From contig DUNO01000066.1 in the NCBI GenBank assembly GCA_012839295.1, forward strand, positions 186,001-250,000: a stretch of DNA of 64,000 bases. The letters run 5' to 3'. The notes under the pieces were generated by a model. It was not told the origin of the DNA, searched no databases, and was given only the letters and a program-made list of their open reading frames with translations. Origin of the DNA: Clostridiales bacterium. GTDB taxonomy: Bacteria > Bacillota > Clostridia > Lachnospirales > Lachnospiraceae. Made by a program: the position numbers and the translations under genes. Every line of letters starts with the position of its first letter. Within the stretch, counting starts at the first letter, position 1. Shown piece after piece: positions 27,430 to 36,570 of this stretch.

Positions 27430-30400
27430 TTATTGATATAATCTCAATTCAGCAATTGACCACCAGTTATTTGCCTCACCTGTTTGAATGATCTTAATAT
27501 ATCTGGCATTAGTAGCCGGAAAATTACATCTCAGTATTGAACCATCCCCTAGTCCTGTTGCAATAGTTTCCCAATTCGATAAATCTGTTGATACATAGAT
27601 AATATATCCCCTTATAAAATCATTCAGTTCTGTTCCCACATCAAGTTCCAACTGATTAAAGGTTTGATTGCTTCCTAAATCTATTTGGAACCACTGGCCA
27701 GCTATTTGTGAAGCACCGCTTGTCCATCTTGTATTTATATTTCCGTCCAAAACATTATTTGGGGTACTATCCAAGCTGGTATGAGACGCTGATGCGCTCC
27801 AGCCACTGCTGCCCATCATAGCTTCACCGAATACGGTTAATTCAGCAATTGACCACCAGTTTGCGGCACTGCCAGTCTGCTTAATTCTTAGATATCGCGC
27901 ATTCTGAACTGGGAAATCTATTACAATGGCAGCAGAATCACCTTCTCCTTCAGCTACAGACAACCAATCAATTCCATTGTTGGACACTTCAACCCTATAC
28001 TCTCGCGGATAATCTTCTGTATCCTCCCCTGTGTTTATGAATATTCCATCTATAGTTTGGCTTTGCTTCATATCAATCTGATACCACTGCCCGCCTGCTT
28101 GGGCGATCCCCGTTGACCACCTTGTGTTGATGTTTCCATCAAGTGCATTATTGACAGATCCGCCACTTTCTACAGATGACGCAGACGCCTCCCAGCCTGA
28201 TCGGTTTAATTCAGGTTCACAGTATGCATTTAACTCAAGCACCGACCACCAGTATTTCTTCGTTCCCGTCTGCATTACCCTGATATACTGTGCATACTGC
28301 TTTTCAAACGGGATGACCATTTTGTACCCAAATCCACTGCCGCTTGCTACTGTAACCCAATTAGACGCATCACCAGATACTTGGACCTGATATTCTTTCG
28401 GATAATCCTCGTCATATACTGTTTGTCCACATTCCAGGGATATTTTATTAAACAACTGTTTTTTACCCATATTAATCTGGATCCACTGACCATTCGTCTG
28501 CAATCCCCCCGTTGCCCATCTAGTCCCATAATTTCCATCCAGCATATTGGATGGAGAACCACCAGCTTCCGTTGAGGAAGCCAGGGCAGACCAGTTACTT
28601 CGGTTTAATGCATATTGGTTGATGACTGAGCTCCCATCTTTGGCAAAGAGCTTTATCAGGTTAATCAATCTTTTATTAGGCTTATAATCCGTGGTTGCAA
28701 ATGCATTCCATTTTGAACGGATCGTATCCACATTGTCATTATTGATATCAGGCCCCTGATGACTGTTTGAATGAAAGAATGCCCAGAACTTATTTGGCTC
28801 CCAGCCTTCACTGCCAAGGGTATTTTTATATGACCAGTTTGACCATGATATGTTTAATGCGTTTAATCCATTCATCCACTTTGCCCATAGGTCTTCAAAT
28901 GCCCAGAAGGAATATTCTCCTGCAAAAATCGGAACATTCCATTCTTTCTGGTAATAGGCCAGGTTTTGTAGTGAATAATCTATATAATTATTTTGCGCAT
29001 TCCAGTCAATCGTGTCTCTTCCATTATTAGCTGCCGCATAATGGTGCGTTTCATAGACAACATTTTCCCATCCGAAGGTGGAGGGTGGAACAATTAAGGA
29101 AAAATCCCAAAAGGCATTAATAATGATGATATGATCCGGATCGATGCTACGAACCTCGTTATACAATGTATCATAGAGATTAGCGGTCGCTATACTGCTG
29201 TCACTGCTAACCGGCTCATTCAGTAAATCATATGCGGCAATTGTAGAATTACCCTCATAACGTCCTGCAATTCCCTTCCATATTTCTACGGTTTTATTCT
29301 GGCACCAAGGGTCAGTCCATAGCTCATTTGCATTCGTCTGTCCACTGGTGGGATATCCATTAAGACCTCCAGGTACTCCATGCAGATCGATTATCACATA
29401 GATGCCACGCTCCCTAGCTTCGTTCACTATCCAGTCAAGATGTGTCCATGGGTTTGCTTTCCAGGTACCGTCCTGATTCATGAGCTCCAGCCAGTAAATT
29501 GGAACCCGCACAGCATTGATGCCCATCCCTGCCAGATGATCAAGATCCTCTTCCTGAATATAAGAATCCTGGAATGATTCAAATAAGTTATTTGCGGTAT
29601 CATTCCCAAATCTTTCTGATAGCTTTTGCCTGACGGAATACTCATCCACATGCAAATAAACATTTAGTTCAGAGATCGTCCAGTAATACGATGATATACC
29701 CGTTTGAATAATTTTTATATACCTTGCACCTACCGATGGGAAGTTGACGGGGATTACTTGACGGGTACCATAACCCTTGGCCACCTGTATCCAGTTACTT
29801 CCGTCAACTGATACCAGGATCTCATACTCACGTGCATAATCATTACTGGATTGAGTACCTGAGTCCATCACTATTTGGTTAAATGTATGTGTTGCCCCCA
29901 TATCTATCTGGTACCATTGGCCTTTCGTCTGAGGTGCCCCACTACTCCAGCCCGTAGCTGTGTCACCGTCCAAACCATTACTTGCCAAGGTTCCTGATTG
30001 GGATGCTGTTGCCAGCCATCCCTCCCGGTCAAACGCCCCATCCGTATAAATAGAAAGCTCCGCAATCGACCACCAATTCGATGCTGCATTTTCTGTCTGG
30101 ACTATTTTCAAGTATCTTGCATCATATCCGCCTATGGCCATATATGTAATTCTTGAAGCTCCATATTCATTTAGGACCGTAGTCCAGTCAGCTCCATCCT
30201 TTGACACTTGAACCCTGTAACCACGGGGATAGTCCATGGGGGCAGAGGCTCCTGAATCAAGCAGCAGGCCTTTAACTGGCTGTACTTTTCCCATATCAAT
30301 CTGATACCATTGCCCATCTGCCTGAGCAGTGCCATTGCTCCAGCATGTACTTTGTTCTCCGTCAAATGCATTTCCAGGTGTTGTTCCCACTGCTGAAGAA

Positions 30401-31053
30401 GAGGCAGTTGCTGTCCAGTTTTCCATGCCATAGACAGGTTCTGAATATATATTTATTTCTGCTATAGACCACCAATCTGCTGAACTGCCAGCCTGAATTA
30501 CTTTTATGTACCTTGCGACCTGTGACGAGAAACGTATTACCGTATTCTCTTCATCGCTTGTCCCTGAGGCCACATCTTCCCATGCAGTTCCATCATCTGA
30601 AACCATGATCTGATAAGCAGATGGATAACCTCCAATACAAGAGGCTGCATCAATACTGATCTTGTTAAATAAATGCTTTGTTCCCATATCGATTTGAAAC
30701 CATTGTCCATTGGATTTATTAGCTCCGCTGCTCCAGGTAGTCGATGTATCTCCATCAATAGCCGCTTCTGCATTATCAGCATTAAGCGAAGCTGAAACAA
30801 CCCATCCCTCCCGCTCAAGCCCTGCAACCCCTAATGTCCCCATCCAGTCCTCTTGTAACAGCCAGCCTCCCAGGTTAGTGCCTCTAAGATTTACAATGGA
30901 ACCTATCCCCGAGTGATTTTTTATAAACTTTCCATCTGTTTTTAAAAAATCACTTTCATCCATGGAGGCACTGACATATGTGGGTTGTGGAAGCATCATA
31001 TTCAATGCTAAAGATATTACTAATAATGACAAGACGGTCCTTTTATTTAACAT
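27430..31053 (-). CDS. Secreted GH5-family glucanase with three discoidin domains inserted in the catalytic domain and three at the C-terminus
   Basis: A 1207-residue exported enzyme. Signal peptide 1 to about 29 (near YVSA-SMDE). The GH5 fold opens with NLRGTNLGGWLLQEDW (about 54-70), the start typical of exo-beta-1,3-glucanase-like GH5 enzymes. It is then interrupted by three F5/8 type C domains (about 76-203, 210-338, 340-466) and resumes at DEYSVRQKL (about 470) through about 800. Acid/base E613 (YDLLNEPVS) and nucleophile E713 (FAGEYSFW) are intact. Three more F5/8 domains follow (about 816-944, 948-1075, 1080-1207). The start is an ATG ten bases after AAGGGG; an in-frame TTG 12 codons upstream lacks a site. 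It lies between the Lpl-type permeases and the GH30 gene. A beta-1,3-glucan-like target is inferred from GH5 similarity. Confidence 0.9.
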   Translation of the reverse strand: MLNKRTVLSLLVISLALNMMLPQPTYVSASMDESDFLKTDGKFIKNHSGIGSIVNLRGTNLGGWLLQEDWMGTLGVAGLEREGWVVSASLNADNAEAAIDGDTSTTWSSGANKSNGQWFQIDMGTKHLFNKISIDAASCIGGYPSAYQIMVSDDGTAWEDVASGTSDEENTVIRFSSQVARYIKVIQAGSSADWWSIAEINIYSEPVYGMENWTATASSSAVGTTPGNAFDGEQSTCWSNGTAQADGQWYQIDMGKVQPVKGLLLDSGASAPMDYPRGYRVQVSKDGADWTTVLNEYGASRITYMAIGGYDARYLKIVQTENAASNWWSIAELSIYTDGAFDREGWLATASQSGTLASNGLDGDTATGWSSGAPQTKGQWYQIDMGATHTFNQIVMDSGTQSSNDYAREYEILVSVDGSNWIQVAKGYGTRQVIPVNFPSVGARYIKIIQTGISSYYWTISELNVYLHVDEYSVRQKLSERFGNDTANNLFESFQDSYIQEEDLDHLAGMGINAVRVPIYWLELMNQDGTWKANPWTHLDWIVNEARERGIYVIIDLHGVPGGLNGYPTSGQTNANELWTDPWCQNKTVEIWKGIAGRYEGNSTIAAYDLLNEPVSSDSSIATANLYDTLYNEVRSIDPDHIIIINAFWDFSLIVPPSTFGWENVVYETHHYAAANNGRDTIDWNAQNNYIDYSLQNLAYYQKEWNVPIFAGEYSFWAFEDLWAKWMNGLNALNISWSNWSYKNTLGSEGWEPNKFWAFFHSNSHQGPDINNDNVDTIRSKWNAFATTDYKPNKRLINLIKLFAKDGSSVINQYALNRSNWSALASSTEAGGSPSNMLDGNYGTRWATGGLQTNGQWIQINMGKKQLFNKISLECGQTVYDEDYPKEYQVQVSGDASNWVTVASGSGFGYKMVIPFEKQYAQYIRVMQTGTKKYWWSVLELNAYCEPELNRSGWEASASSVESGGSVNNALDGNINTRWSTGIAQAGGQWYQIDMKQSQTIDGIFINTGEDTEDYPREYRVEVSNNGIDWLSVAEGEGDSAAIVIDFPVQNARYLRIKQTGSAANWWSIAELTVFGEAMMGSSGWSASASHTSLDSTPNNVLDGNINTRWTSGASQIAGQWFQIDLGSNQTFNQLELDVGTELNDFIRGYIIYVSTDLSNWETIATGLGDGSILRCNFPATNARYIKIIQTGEANNWWSIAELRLYQ

Positions 31054-31203
31054 ACTCCATTTTCCCCTTCCATTATTTAACTTTTTCAATATATTTACAT
31101 AATATACCGGTATATTTTTCCAATCTACTGCTTATGTGACATATTAAGTGACATTTGTTTCGTAAATCCCCACCTCACGATGTGGATCCTTTTCTAGGCG
31201 CAC

Positions 31204-32091
31204 TCATCCTTTTACTGCACCAATCGTTATTCCTTTTACAAAATAATTCTGGAAAAACGGATAAGCTATCATTATCGGAATTACTCCCAGTACTGCAATG
31301 GCCATTCTTATGCCTACACTTGGCATTTGCATGCCGGCCACTCCTGCCTGGCCCACTTTAGAGACAGTGGCCAAGAACTGCACATTCAGCAGCATCTGGT
31401 TCAACAATTGCTGCACGCTGTACAATTTGGTATTCGTTATAAAATATAACCCATTCGTCCAGTCGTTCCAGTAACCTAATACAGACATTAGCCCCAGCGT
31501 CGCAATAATGGGCTTTGACATAGGTGCCACGATTTTATATAGAATTCGGTACTCACTGGCTCCATCAATTCTTGCTGCCTCAATTACCTCTTCCGGAATA
31601 CTCGACAAAAAGAAGGAACGTGCCATCATAACACTAAACGCATTTAATAAAAGATTTGGTAATAACAACGCCCAAATTGTATTCTTAATTCCGAATCCCC
31701 TAGTCCACATAATGTAATATGGAACCAGCCCTCCATTAAATAGCATCGTTAACATAACATAAAACGATAGTAGCCTTTTAAATCTTAGCTCCCTCCTGGA
31801 AAGTGGATAGGCCAGTAAAATCGTTATTAAAAGACTTAAAGAAACACCAGCTGCCGTTACCAGGAACGTTATTCCATATGCGTTAAAAATCACTTCTGAT
31901 TTCTGTAAAATATATCGATAGGCATCCAGGCTGAATTCCTTCGGGAAGAAATTGTACCCATAGCGAATCAATGCGTTTTCAGAAGAAAATGAGGATGACA
32001 CAAGCAAGAGAAATGGAAGAATGCAGCTTGCGGCCAATAACAATAAAATAATATTTGCAAATGCCTGAAACCAACTTATTTTTTTTAACAT
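31204..32091 (-). CDS. Oligosaccharide ABC transporter permease, LplC/YtcP-like
   Basis: A 295-residue, six-helix CUT1-type permease of the LplC/YtcP group that works with LplA-type binding proteins. EAA coupling loop: EAARIDGASEYRILYKIVAPMSKP. It ends VKGITIGAVKG. AGGAGG precedes the ATG by seven bases. It is 11 bp downstream of its partner permease. No ATPase is encoded in this cluster, so a shared MsmX-type ATPase is expected. The following 150 bp before the GH5 start hold a short GTGACAT direct repeat but no clear terminator. Confidence 0.9.
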   Translation of the reverse strand: MLKKISWFQAFANIILLLLAASCILPFLLLVSSSFSSENALIRYGYNFFPKEFSLDAYRYILQKSEVIFNAYGITFLVTAAGVSLSLLITILLAYPLSRRELRFKRLLSFYVMLTMLFNGGLVPYYIMWTRGFGIKNTIWALLLPNLLLNAFSVMMARSFFLSSIPEEVIEAARIDGASEYRILYKIVAPMSKPIIATLGLMSVLGYWNDWTNGLYFITNTKLYSVQQLLNQMLLNVQFLATVSKVGQAGVAGMQMPSVGIRMAIAVLGVIPIMIAYPFFQNYFVKGITIGAVKG

Positions 32092-32102
32092 AGGTATACC
32101 TC

Positions 32103-33044
32103 CTAAAATATCCCTTCTGATCCACTATATCTATTCACAATCTTATTAGCCGCCAATACTAAGACAAAGCCTACCAATGATTGATAAAGACCAGCTGCTG
32201 ACGCCATTCCCATATCATTCAGCTGTGACATAGCCCGATAAACATAAGTATCTATTGTATTTGTTGCATTCTGTAGCATACCTGAATTCATAGGTACTTG
32301 ATAAAACAAACCAAAATCCGAATAGAATATCTTTCCTATGCTTAACAAGGTCATTGTAAATACCGTCTGCTTCAACCCAGGAAGGGTTATGTTTATAAGC
32401 TGCTGCCAGCGGCTTGCTCCATCGACAGAGGCCGCCTCATAGTATGAGCGGTCAATAGAAATCAGTGTCGCATAATATATGATGCAGTTAAAGCCAAAGC
32501 CTTTCCAAAGATTAACGACAATCAAAATAATTGGCCAGTATCTGGGTTCTGTATACCAGGAAACGGCCTCCTTCCCAAGGGCATTAAGAATCGTATTGTT
32601 AATAAAACCATTGTCAGCACTTAACAGCGCAAAGACAAGATAACTCACTACCACAATCGAAATCAATGCAGGTAGTAGGATTGTAGTTTGATATACCTTC
32701 TGTATCCACTTAACGGTAATTTCATTCAATAAGATTGCAACCGTAATAGCACATAACGTTCCTAATACAATAAAAGCAAAATTATATAATAGCGTATTTC
32801 TTGTTATGAGCCATGCGTCCTGCGTTTGAAATAAGTATGTAAAATTTTTCAAACCAACAAATTTACTCTTTAATATTCCTACTGAAAAATCCAACTCTTT
32901 AAATGCGATAATCACGCCCGTCATTGGGATATAATTATTAACAAACAGGTAAGTTAACCCTGGGAGCATCATAAGAAAAAATGCACTATCTCGCTTTCGT
33001 TTTTTATTCTTTTTTTTAACTTTTGTTTGTTGCAGATTTGACAT
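32103..33044 (-). CDS. Oligosaccharide ABC transporter permease, LplB-like
   Basis: A 313-residue CUT1-type permease of the LplB group. A lysine/arginine-rich N-terminus (KVKKKNKKRKRD) precedes LMMLPGLTYLFVNNYIPM, the family's first helix. The EAA loop is EAASVDGASRWQQLINITLPGLKQ. AAGGGAGG precedes the ATG. It is separated from the response regulator upstream by 161 bp that contain that gene's terminator, so the permeases probably have their own promoter under response-regulator control. Confidence 0.9.
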   Translation of the reverse strand: MSNLQQTKVKKKNKKRKRDSAFFLMMLPGLTYLFVNNYIPMTGVIIAFKELDFSVGILKSKFVGLKNFTYLFQTQDAWLITRNTLLYNFAFIVLGTLCAITVAILLNEITVKWIQKVYQTTILLPALISIVVVSYLVFALLSADNGFINNTILNALGKEAVSWYTEPRYWPIILIVVNLWKGFGFNCIIYYATLISIDRSYYEAASVDGASRWQQLINITLPGLKQTVFTMTLLSIGKIFYSDFGLFYQVPMNSGMLQNATNTIDTYVYRAMSQLNDMGMASAAGLYQSLVGFVLVLAANKIVNRYSGSEGIF

Positions 33045-33124
33045 TCTAAAACCTCCCTTTCTTTGTTACCAGTTTAATAAAAATGGACTTTTCTCTCTAC
33101 CCGAAATATAATCTGATCTATCAT

Positions 33125-33166
33125 AAAAATGACAGGAGATCGTATCACTACAATTTCCCGTCATTT
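33125..33166 (-). terminator. Terminator of the two-component operon
   Basis: AAATGACAGGAGAT (33127-33140) pairs with ATTTCCCGTCATTT (33153-33166), with two positions compensated as G-U pairs in RNA. A five-T run follows on the minus strand. It lies 40 bp past the response-regulator stop codon. Confidence 0.75.
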
Positions 33167-33205
33167 CTTCTTACATTATTTTCTTTATTTTACTCACCTC
33201 ATCCT

Positions 33206-34795
33206 TTATGACTTCCTTTCCTTCTCATACTGCTTTCTGATATGCATTGGTGATGTTTCATATACTTTCCTAAATGTCTGAGAAAAATGTGAAAAGTTTT
33301 TGTATCCTACCCGGATAGCAATATCACTAACCAAAATATCCGTGTTTATTAAATAACTGTAGGCTAATTTCATCTTTTCATAAATAACATAATCACTTAG
33401 GGTCATCCCCATTTCCTTCTTAAACAATCTGGATAAATACTCCGGTGAAATATAAAGTAGCTCTGCCAGCTTAGTCCTGGAAATATCCTTTTCAATATGT
33501 TCCCCGATATACATGCACGCCTTTTCGATATAGGATTGTCCTGCATCATTAGCATCGATATGTTCCAGAAAATGCATGGCATATTCCACTAGCTTGCACA
33601 TATCCTCCACCGAGTGGTGTGCATGAATGTATTTTTCAAAAATGACATCCTCCACAAAAAAATCATGTACCTTTACTTTTTTATATGAAATAATATGAAA
33701 GAACATCTGTATGAAGCTTTGGTAGAAATTCTCCAGTATCTTTATATTTACGATATCCTCTTCATTCCACGTATCCAGTAGCTCAAGCATTTCTTTTCTG
33801 ACCTCTTTATAACAGCCCTGTTCCATCATTTTTTCCCACTTTTCCATATCCGGCTGGACAAGATGGTAGCTCTGCATGATTTTCCACCGTTGTTTTGTAT
33901 GTACTGCACTTTTATAAATCACGTTGTTTTGCTCCATATCATAGAGCGTCCCCATTTCTTCATATAGGTCTTGAAATTCGACTTCATTTCCGAGGTAGCA
34001 GGTAACAGAAAAATGTAGTGCCTCTTCACAGAATTGAACAAATTTCTGAAGCTGATCCACCGAAACCCCCGATACATTATCTGACAATATTAAGAAAGCA
34101 CAATTCATTAAATCTAACTGTGTGCTTAAATATTGACCCGTATTTAGGTTGAATATTTCGCAGAGGATATTATCAAATGCATACCGTATCAGATCATCCT
34201 CCCACATCCCTTCCGGTTTGCGATTGCCTATCATATGGATTAGAATTGGAATCACCTTTGTATCCTGTTGTAATTTATAACCCATCGTATGCATCTTCTC
34301 AATTACTGTTTTACAGGACTGGTCATTTTTCAATAAATATGGCTTTAATACAGTATCCAGAATATCCCGTTCCTGCTTCTTCCAATACCTCCCATAATCA
34401 TAGATCTCTAACATTTCATTGGTATTCTTTTGATGTTTGACCGCCCTGGCAAGTACTTGCTGAATCTCAGAATACGGCGCTGGTTGCAAAATATAGTCAA
34501 AGCATCCCAGCTTCACCGCCTCCTGGGCAAATTCAAACTCTGCATGGGCTGATAGAAGGATAAATTCAATTTTTTCTTTTCTCTGTTTAACCCATCTTAA
34601 AAGCTCGATGCCATTTCCCATTGGCATCTCAATATCACAAAGTATTATCTGTATGCTATGGACGTTTATTATCTCTTTTGCATCCTGGATATTATAGGCA
34701 TAAAAAACGTTATCTACCCCAAGCTCCTCCCAATTGACAGCCCGGATAATACCTTTCACTATATCAACCTGGTCATCCACAATACAAATATTCAT
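33206..34795 (-). CDS. YesN-type response regulator (REC plus AraC-type DNA-binding domain)
   Basis: A 529-residue response regulator. Receiver domain about 1-120 with the acidic pocket IVDDQ, phospho-acceptor aspartate in IILCDIEMPMGNG (D54), switch serine in LLSAH and a lysine position replaced around YILQPAPYSE, where the usual KP motif reads QP: the conserved receiver lysine is glutamine here. A long helical linker (about 130-415) leads to two helix-turn-helix motifs (about 425-525; ISRTKLAELLYISPEYLSRLFKK). AGAGGGGG precedes the ATG, and the start overlaps the kinase stop by four bases. It should activate the Lpl-type importer and perhaps the glycosidases. Confidence 0.92.
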   Translation of the reverse strand: MNICIVDDQVDIVKGIIRAVNWEELGVDNVFYAYNIQDAKEIINVHSIQIILCDIEMPMGNGIELLRWVKQRKEKIEFILLSAHAEFEFAQEAVKLGCFDYILQPAPYSEIQQVLARAVKHQKNTNEMLEIYDYGRYWKKQERDILDTVLKPYLLKNDQSCKTVIEKMHTMGYKLQQDTKVIPILIHMIGNRKPEGMWEDDLIRYAFDNILCEIFNLNTGQYLSTQLDLMNCAFLILSDNVSGVSVDQLQKFVQFCEEALHFSVTCYLGNEVEFQDLYEEMGTLYDMEQNNVIYKSAVHTKQRWKIMQSYHLVQPDMEKWEKMMEQGCYKEVRKEMLELLDTWNEEDIVNIKILENFYQSFIQMFFHIISYKKVKVHDFFVEDVIFEKYIHAHHSVEDMCKLVEYAMHFLEHIDANDAGQSYIEKACMYIGEHIEKDISRTKLAELLYISPEYLSRLFKKEMGMTLSDYVIYEKMKLAYSYLINTDILVSDIAIRVGYKNFSHFSQTFRKVYETSPMHIRKQYEKERKS

Positions 34796-36486
34796 CCCTG
34801 ATCCCCCTCTTCTCCCTCGGTTATTTGGAAAACTATTTCAACAGCAGCTCCATGGTTGCTGTTATAAAAATAGATGGATGCTTTTTCTCCATAAATCAAT
34901 TTTATTCTCTTTTTTACGTTTGCAATCCCTACATATTGATCTGAATATATATTCTCCATATCACCATTTATTATATTTAGCATGTCTTCCGGGAATCCAG
35001 TTCCATTATCCTCTATCCGGATATGTAATTTACCTTTTGTTTCTGTTGCTTCTATTTTTAGCATCAGGCCGACACCTGGCTTCATTCCATATTTAAAGGA
35101 ATTCTCTACAAAGGTTTCTAAGGTAAGGGTGGGTATTTTAAATTCATAAAATTTAGAGGCAATGGAAATATCATATTCAATTGTATAACTGGTACTAAGT
35201 TGCTGAATACGGATATAATTCTTAATATGCTCTAATTCTAACTGTAACGGCACCAAAGAGAGGTTATCCTTAAAATTGTAGCGTATATGCTGGGAGATGG
35301 CCAGGATCATCTCCTGGATTTGTTGGTACTTCTGGCATTCTACCCTTGCATATATGATTTTAAGACAGTTCAGGAAAAAATGTGGGCGTATTTGCAGCTG
35401 CAGGTATTGAAGCTGCGCCCTTTTCTTCTCAATTTCATTTTCATATGCTTCGATTTTAAATTTTTTAATTTCATATATCATAGTATTAAAAGTATCACTA
35501 ACGCGCCGATACTCAATAATTCCAAAATCATCCTCCATTTTTTCTTCGGTATGTCCTTCTTTTATCCGCTCCATTGTATCCATGAGCTTCTTGAGCGGGC
35601 TGGTAATATATTTCTCAATCCACCAAATGCTTATTGGGATAATGAGTATGGTTAACAAGGAGACTATCATTAGGATAAGCTGTACATGATTTAAATTACT
35701 GATGTAACCGGAATTGGAAATCATCATTTTCAGGCTTAAATCCGTATTCTGAATTTTCTCACCAATTACCATATGTCTGGGTTTTCCAGAGAAAACAATA
35801 TTATCATTATCGTAGTCAAATGAAATCTGATTTTTATTGATATAATCCTTTTCCACTATGGCTTGATTTAAACTTGTGCAAAAGGTTATCCTGCTTACAT
35901 CATTCCCTTTCTCCATCGCTAAACTGCATTTTTCCATATCAATAAATGATATGATGTATGTTTCATTTCGTCCTAGGATGCGGTACAAGACCGGCTTAGA
36001 TCCCACGTCAAGAATATGCCATTCTTTTGAAAGCCCTTCGCTCTTTTCTAGGCTTGAGGTTACATATTTCCGTATTTTTAGTTGTGTATCGTAAGTAAAG
36101 CCTTTTATAAATACAGCTTGTTCAACCTTCTTATCCTTGTTATATAGTACATAGCCCCCGACCTCTTCCTGCATGGCTAAATTACTCTTTAAGCTTTGCA
36201 TTACTTCCCATGCTCCGGTATAGGCATCCAAACTATTTTCTGTGTTTACCAGCTGCTGGAAGGAATAATTATTTGCAACTATTTCTGCAACAAAAGTCTC
36301 CACATTTTTTATTTTCTTCTGGATTTGATTCTGATATATGATAAGCCGTGTTCGATTCGACTGCTCAATTTTATCATTATAGATATGGATGGAATAAAAA
36401 TTATAAAATAGTAACAACAAGATTATTGGAAACAATATTCGAAATAGCACGCCCAATATCTTTCTTTTAAACGTTTCTATCTTCAT
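34792..36486 (-). CDS. YesM-type sensor histidine kinase
   Basis: A 564-residue membrane kinase. Two membrane segments (about 12-32 and 265-285) flank a large extracellular sensor of about 235 residues. A HAMP segment (about 290-345) leads to the His_kinase domain, with phospho-acceptor histidine in LQIRPHFFLNCLKII (H373), and an HATPase_c domain with LETFVENSFKYGMK and EDNGTGFP. AGGAGGGG precedes the ATG. It shares a four-base overlap with its response regulator. In this family the sensor usually detects extracellular oligosaccharide, directly or through the binding protein. Confidence 0.92.
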   Translation of the reverse strand: MKIETFKRKILGVLFRILFPIILLLLFYNFYSIHIYNDKIEQSNRTRLIIYQNQIQKKIKNVETFVAEIVANNYSFQQLVNTENSLDAYTGAWEVMQSLKSNLAMQEEVGGYVLYNKDKKVEQAVFIKGFTYDTQLKIRKYVTSSLEKSEGLSKEWHILDVGSKPVLYRILGRNETYIISFIDMEKCSLAMEKGNDVSRITFCTSLNQAIVEKDYINKNQISFDYDNDNIVFSGKPRHMVIGEKIQNTDLSLKMMISNSGYISNLNHVQLILMIVSLLTILIIPISIWWIEKYITSPLKKLMDTMERIKEGHTEEKMEDDFGIIEYRRVSDTFNTMIYEIKKFKIEAYENEIEKKRAQLQYLQLQIRPHFFLNCLKIIYARVECQKYQQIQEMILAISQHIRYNFKDNLSLVPLQLELEHIKNYIRIQQLSTSYTIEYDISIASKFYEFKIPTLTLETFVENSFKYGMKPGVGLMLKIEATETKGKLHIRIEDNGTGFPEDMLNIINGDMENIYSDQYVGIANVKKRIKLIYGEKASIYFYNSNHGAAVEIVFQITEGEEGDQG

Positions 36487-36516
36487 GACCCCTCCTGTGT
36501 TCCTATCTTAGCCATG

Positions 36517-36556
36517 GAAAAGAGAAGAGGATCTGTATACTCCATCCTCTTCCCTT
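36517..36556 (-). terminator. Terminator after the LplA-like lipoprotein gene
   Basis: GAAGAGGAT / ATCCTCTTC perfect nine-base stem (36524-36532 / 36544-36552), followed on the minus strand by TCTCTTTTCC. It lies 19 bp past the lipoprotein stop codon, so transcription may drop before the two-component genes. Confidence 0.7.
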
Positions 36557-36570
36557 TTATACCATATATT

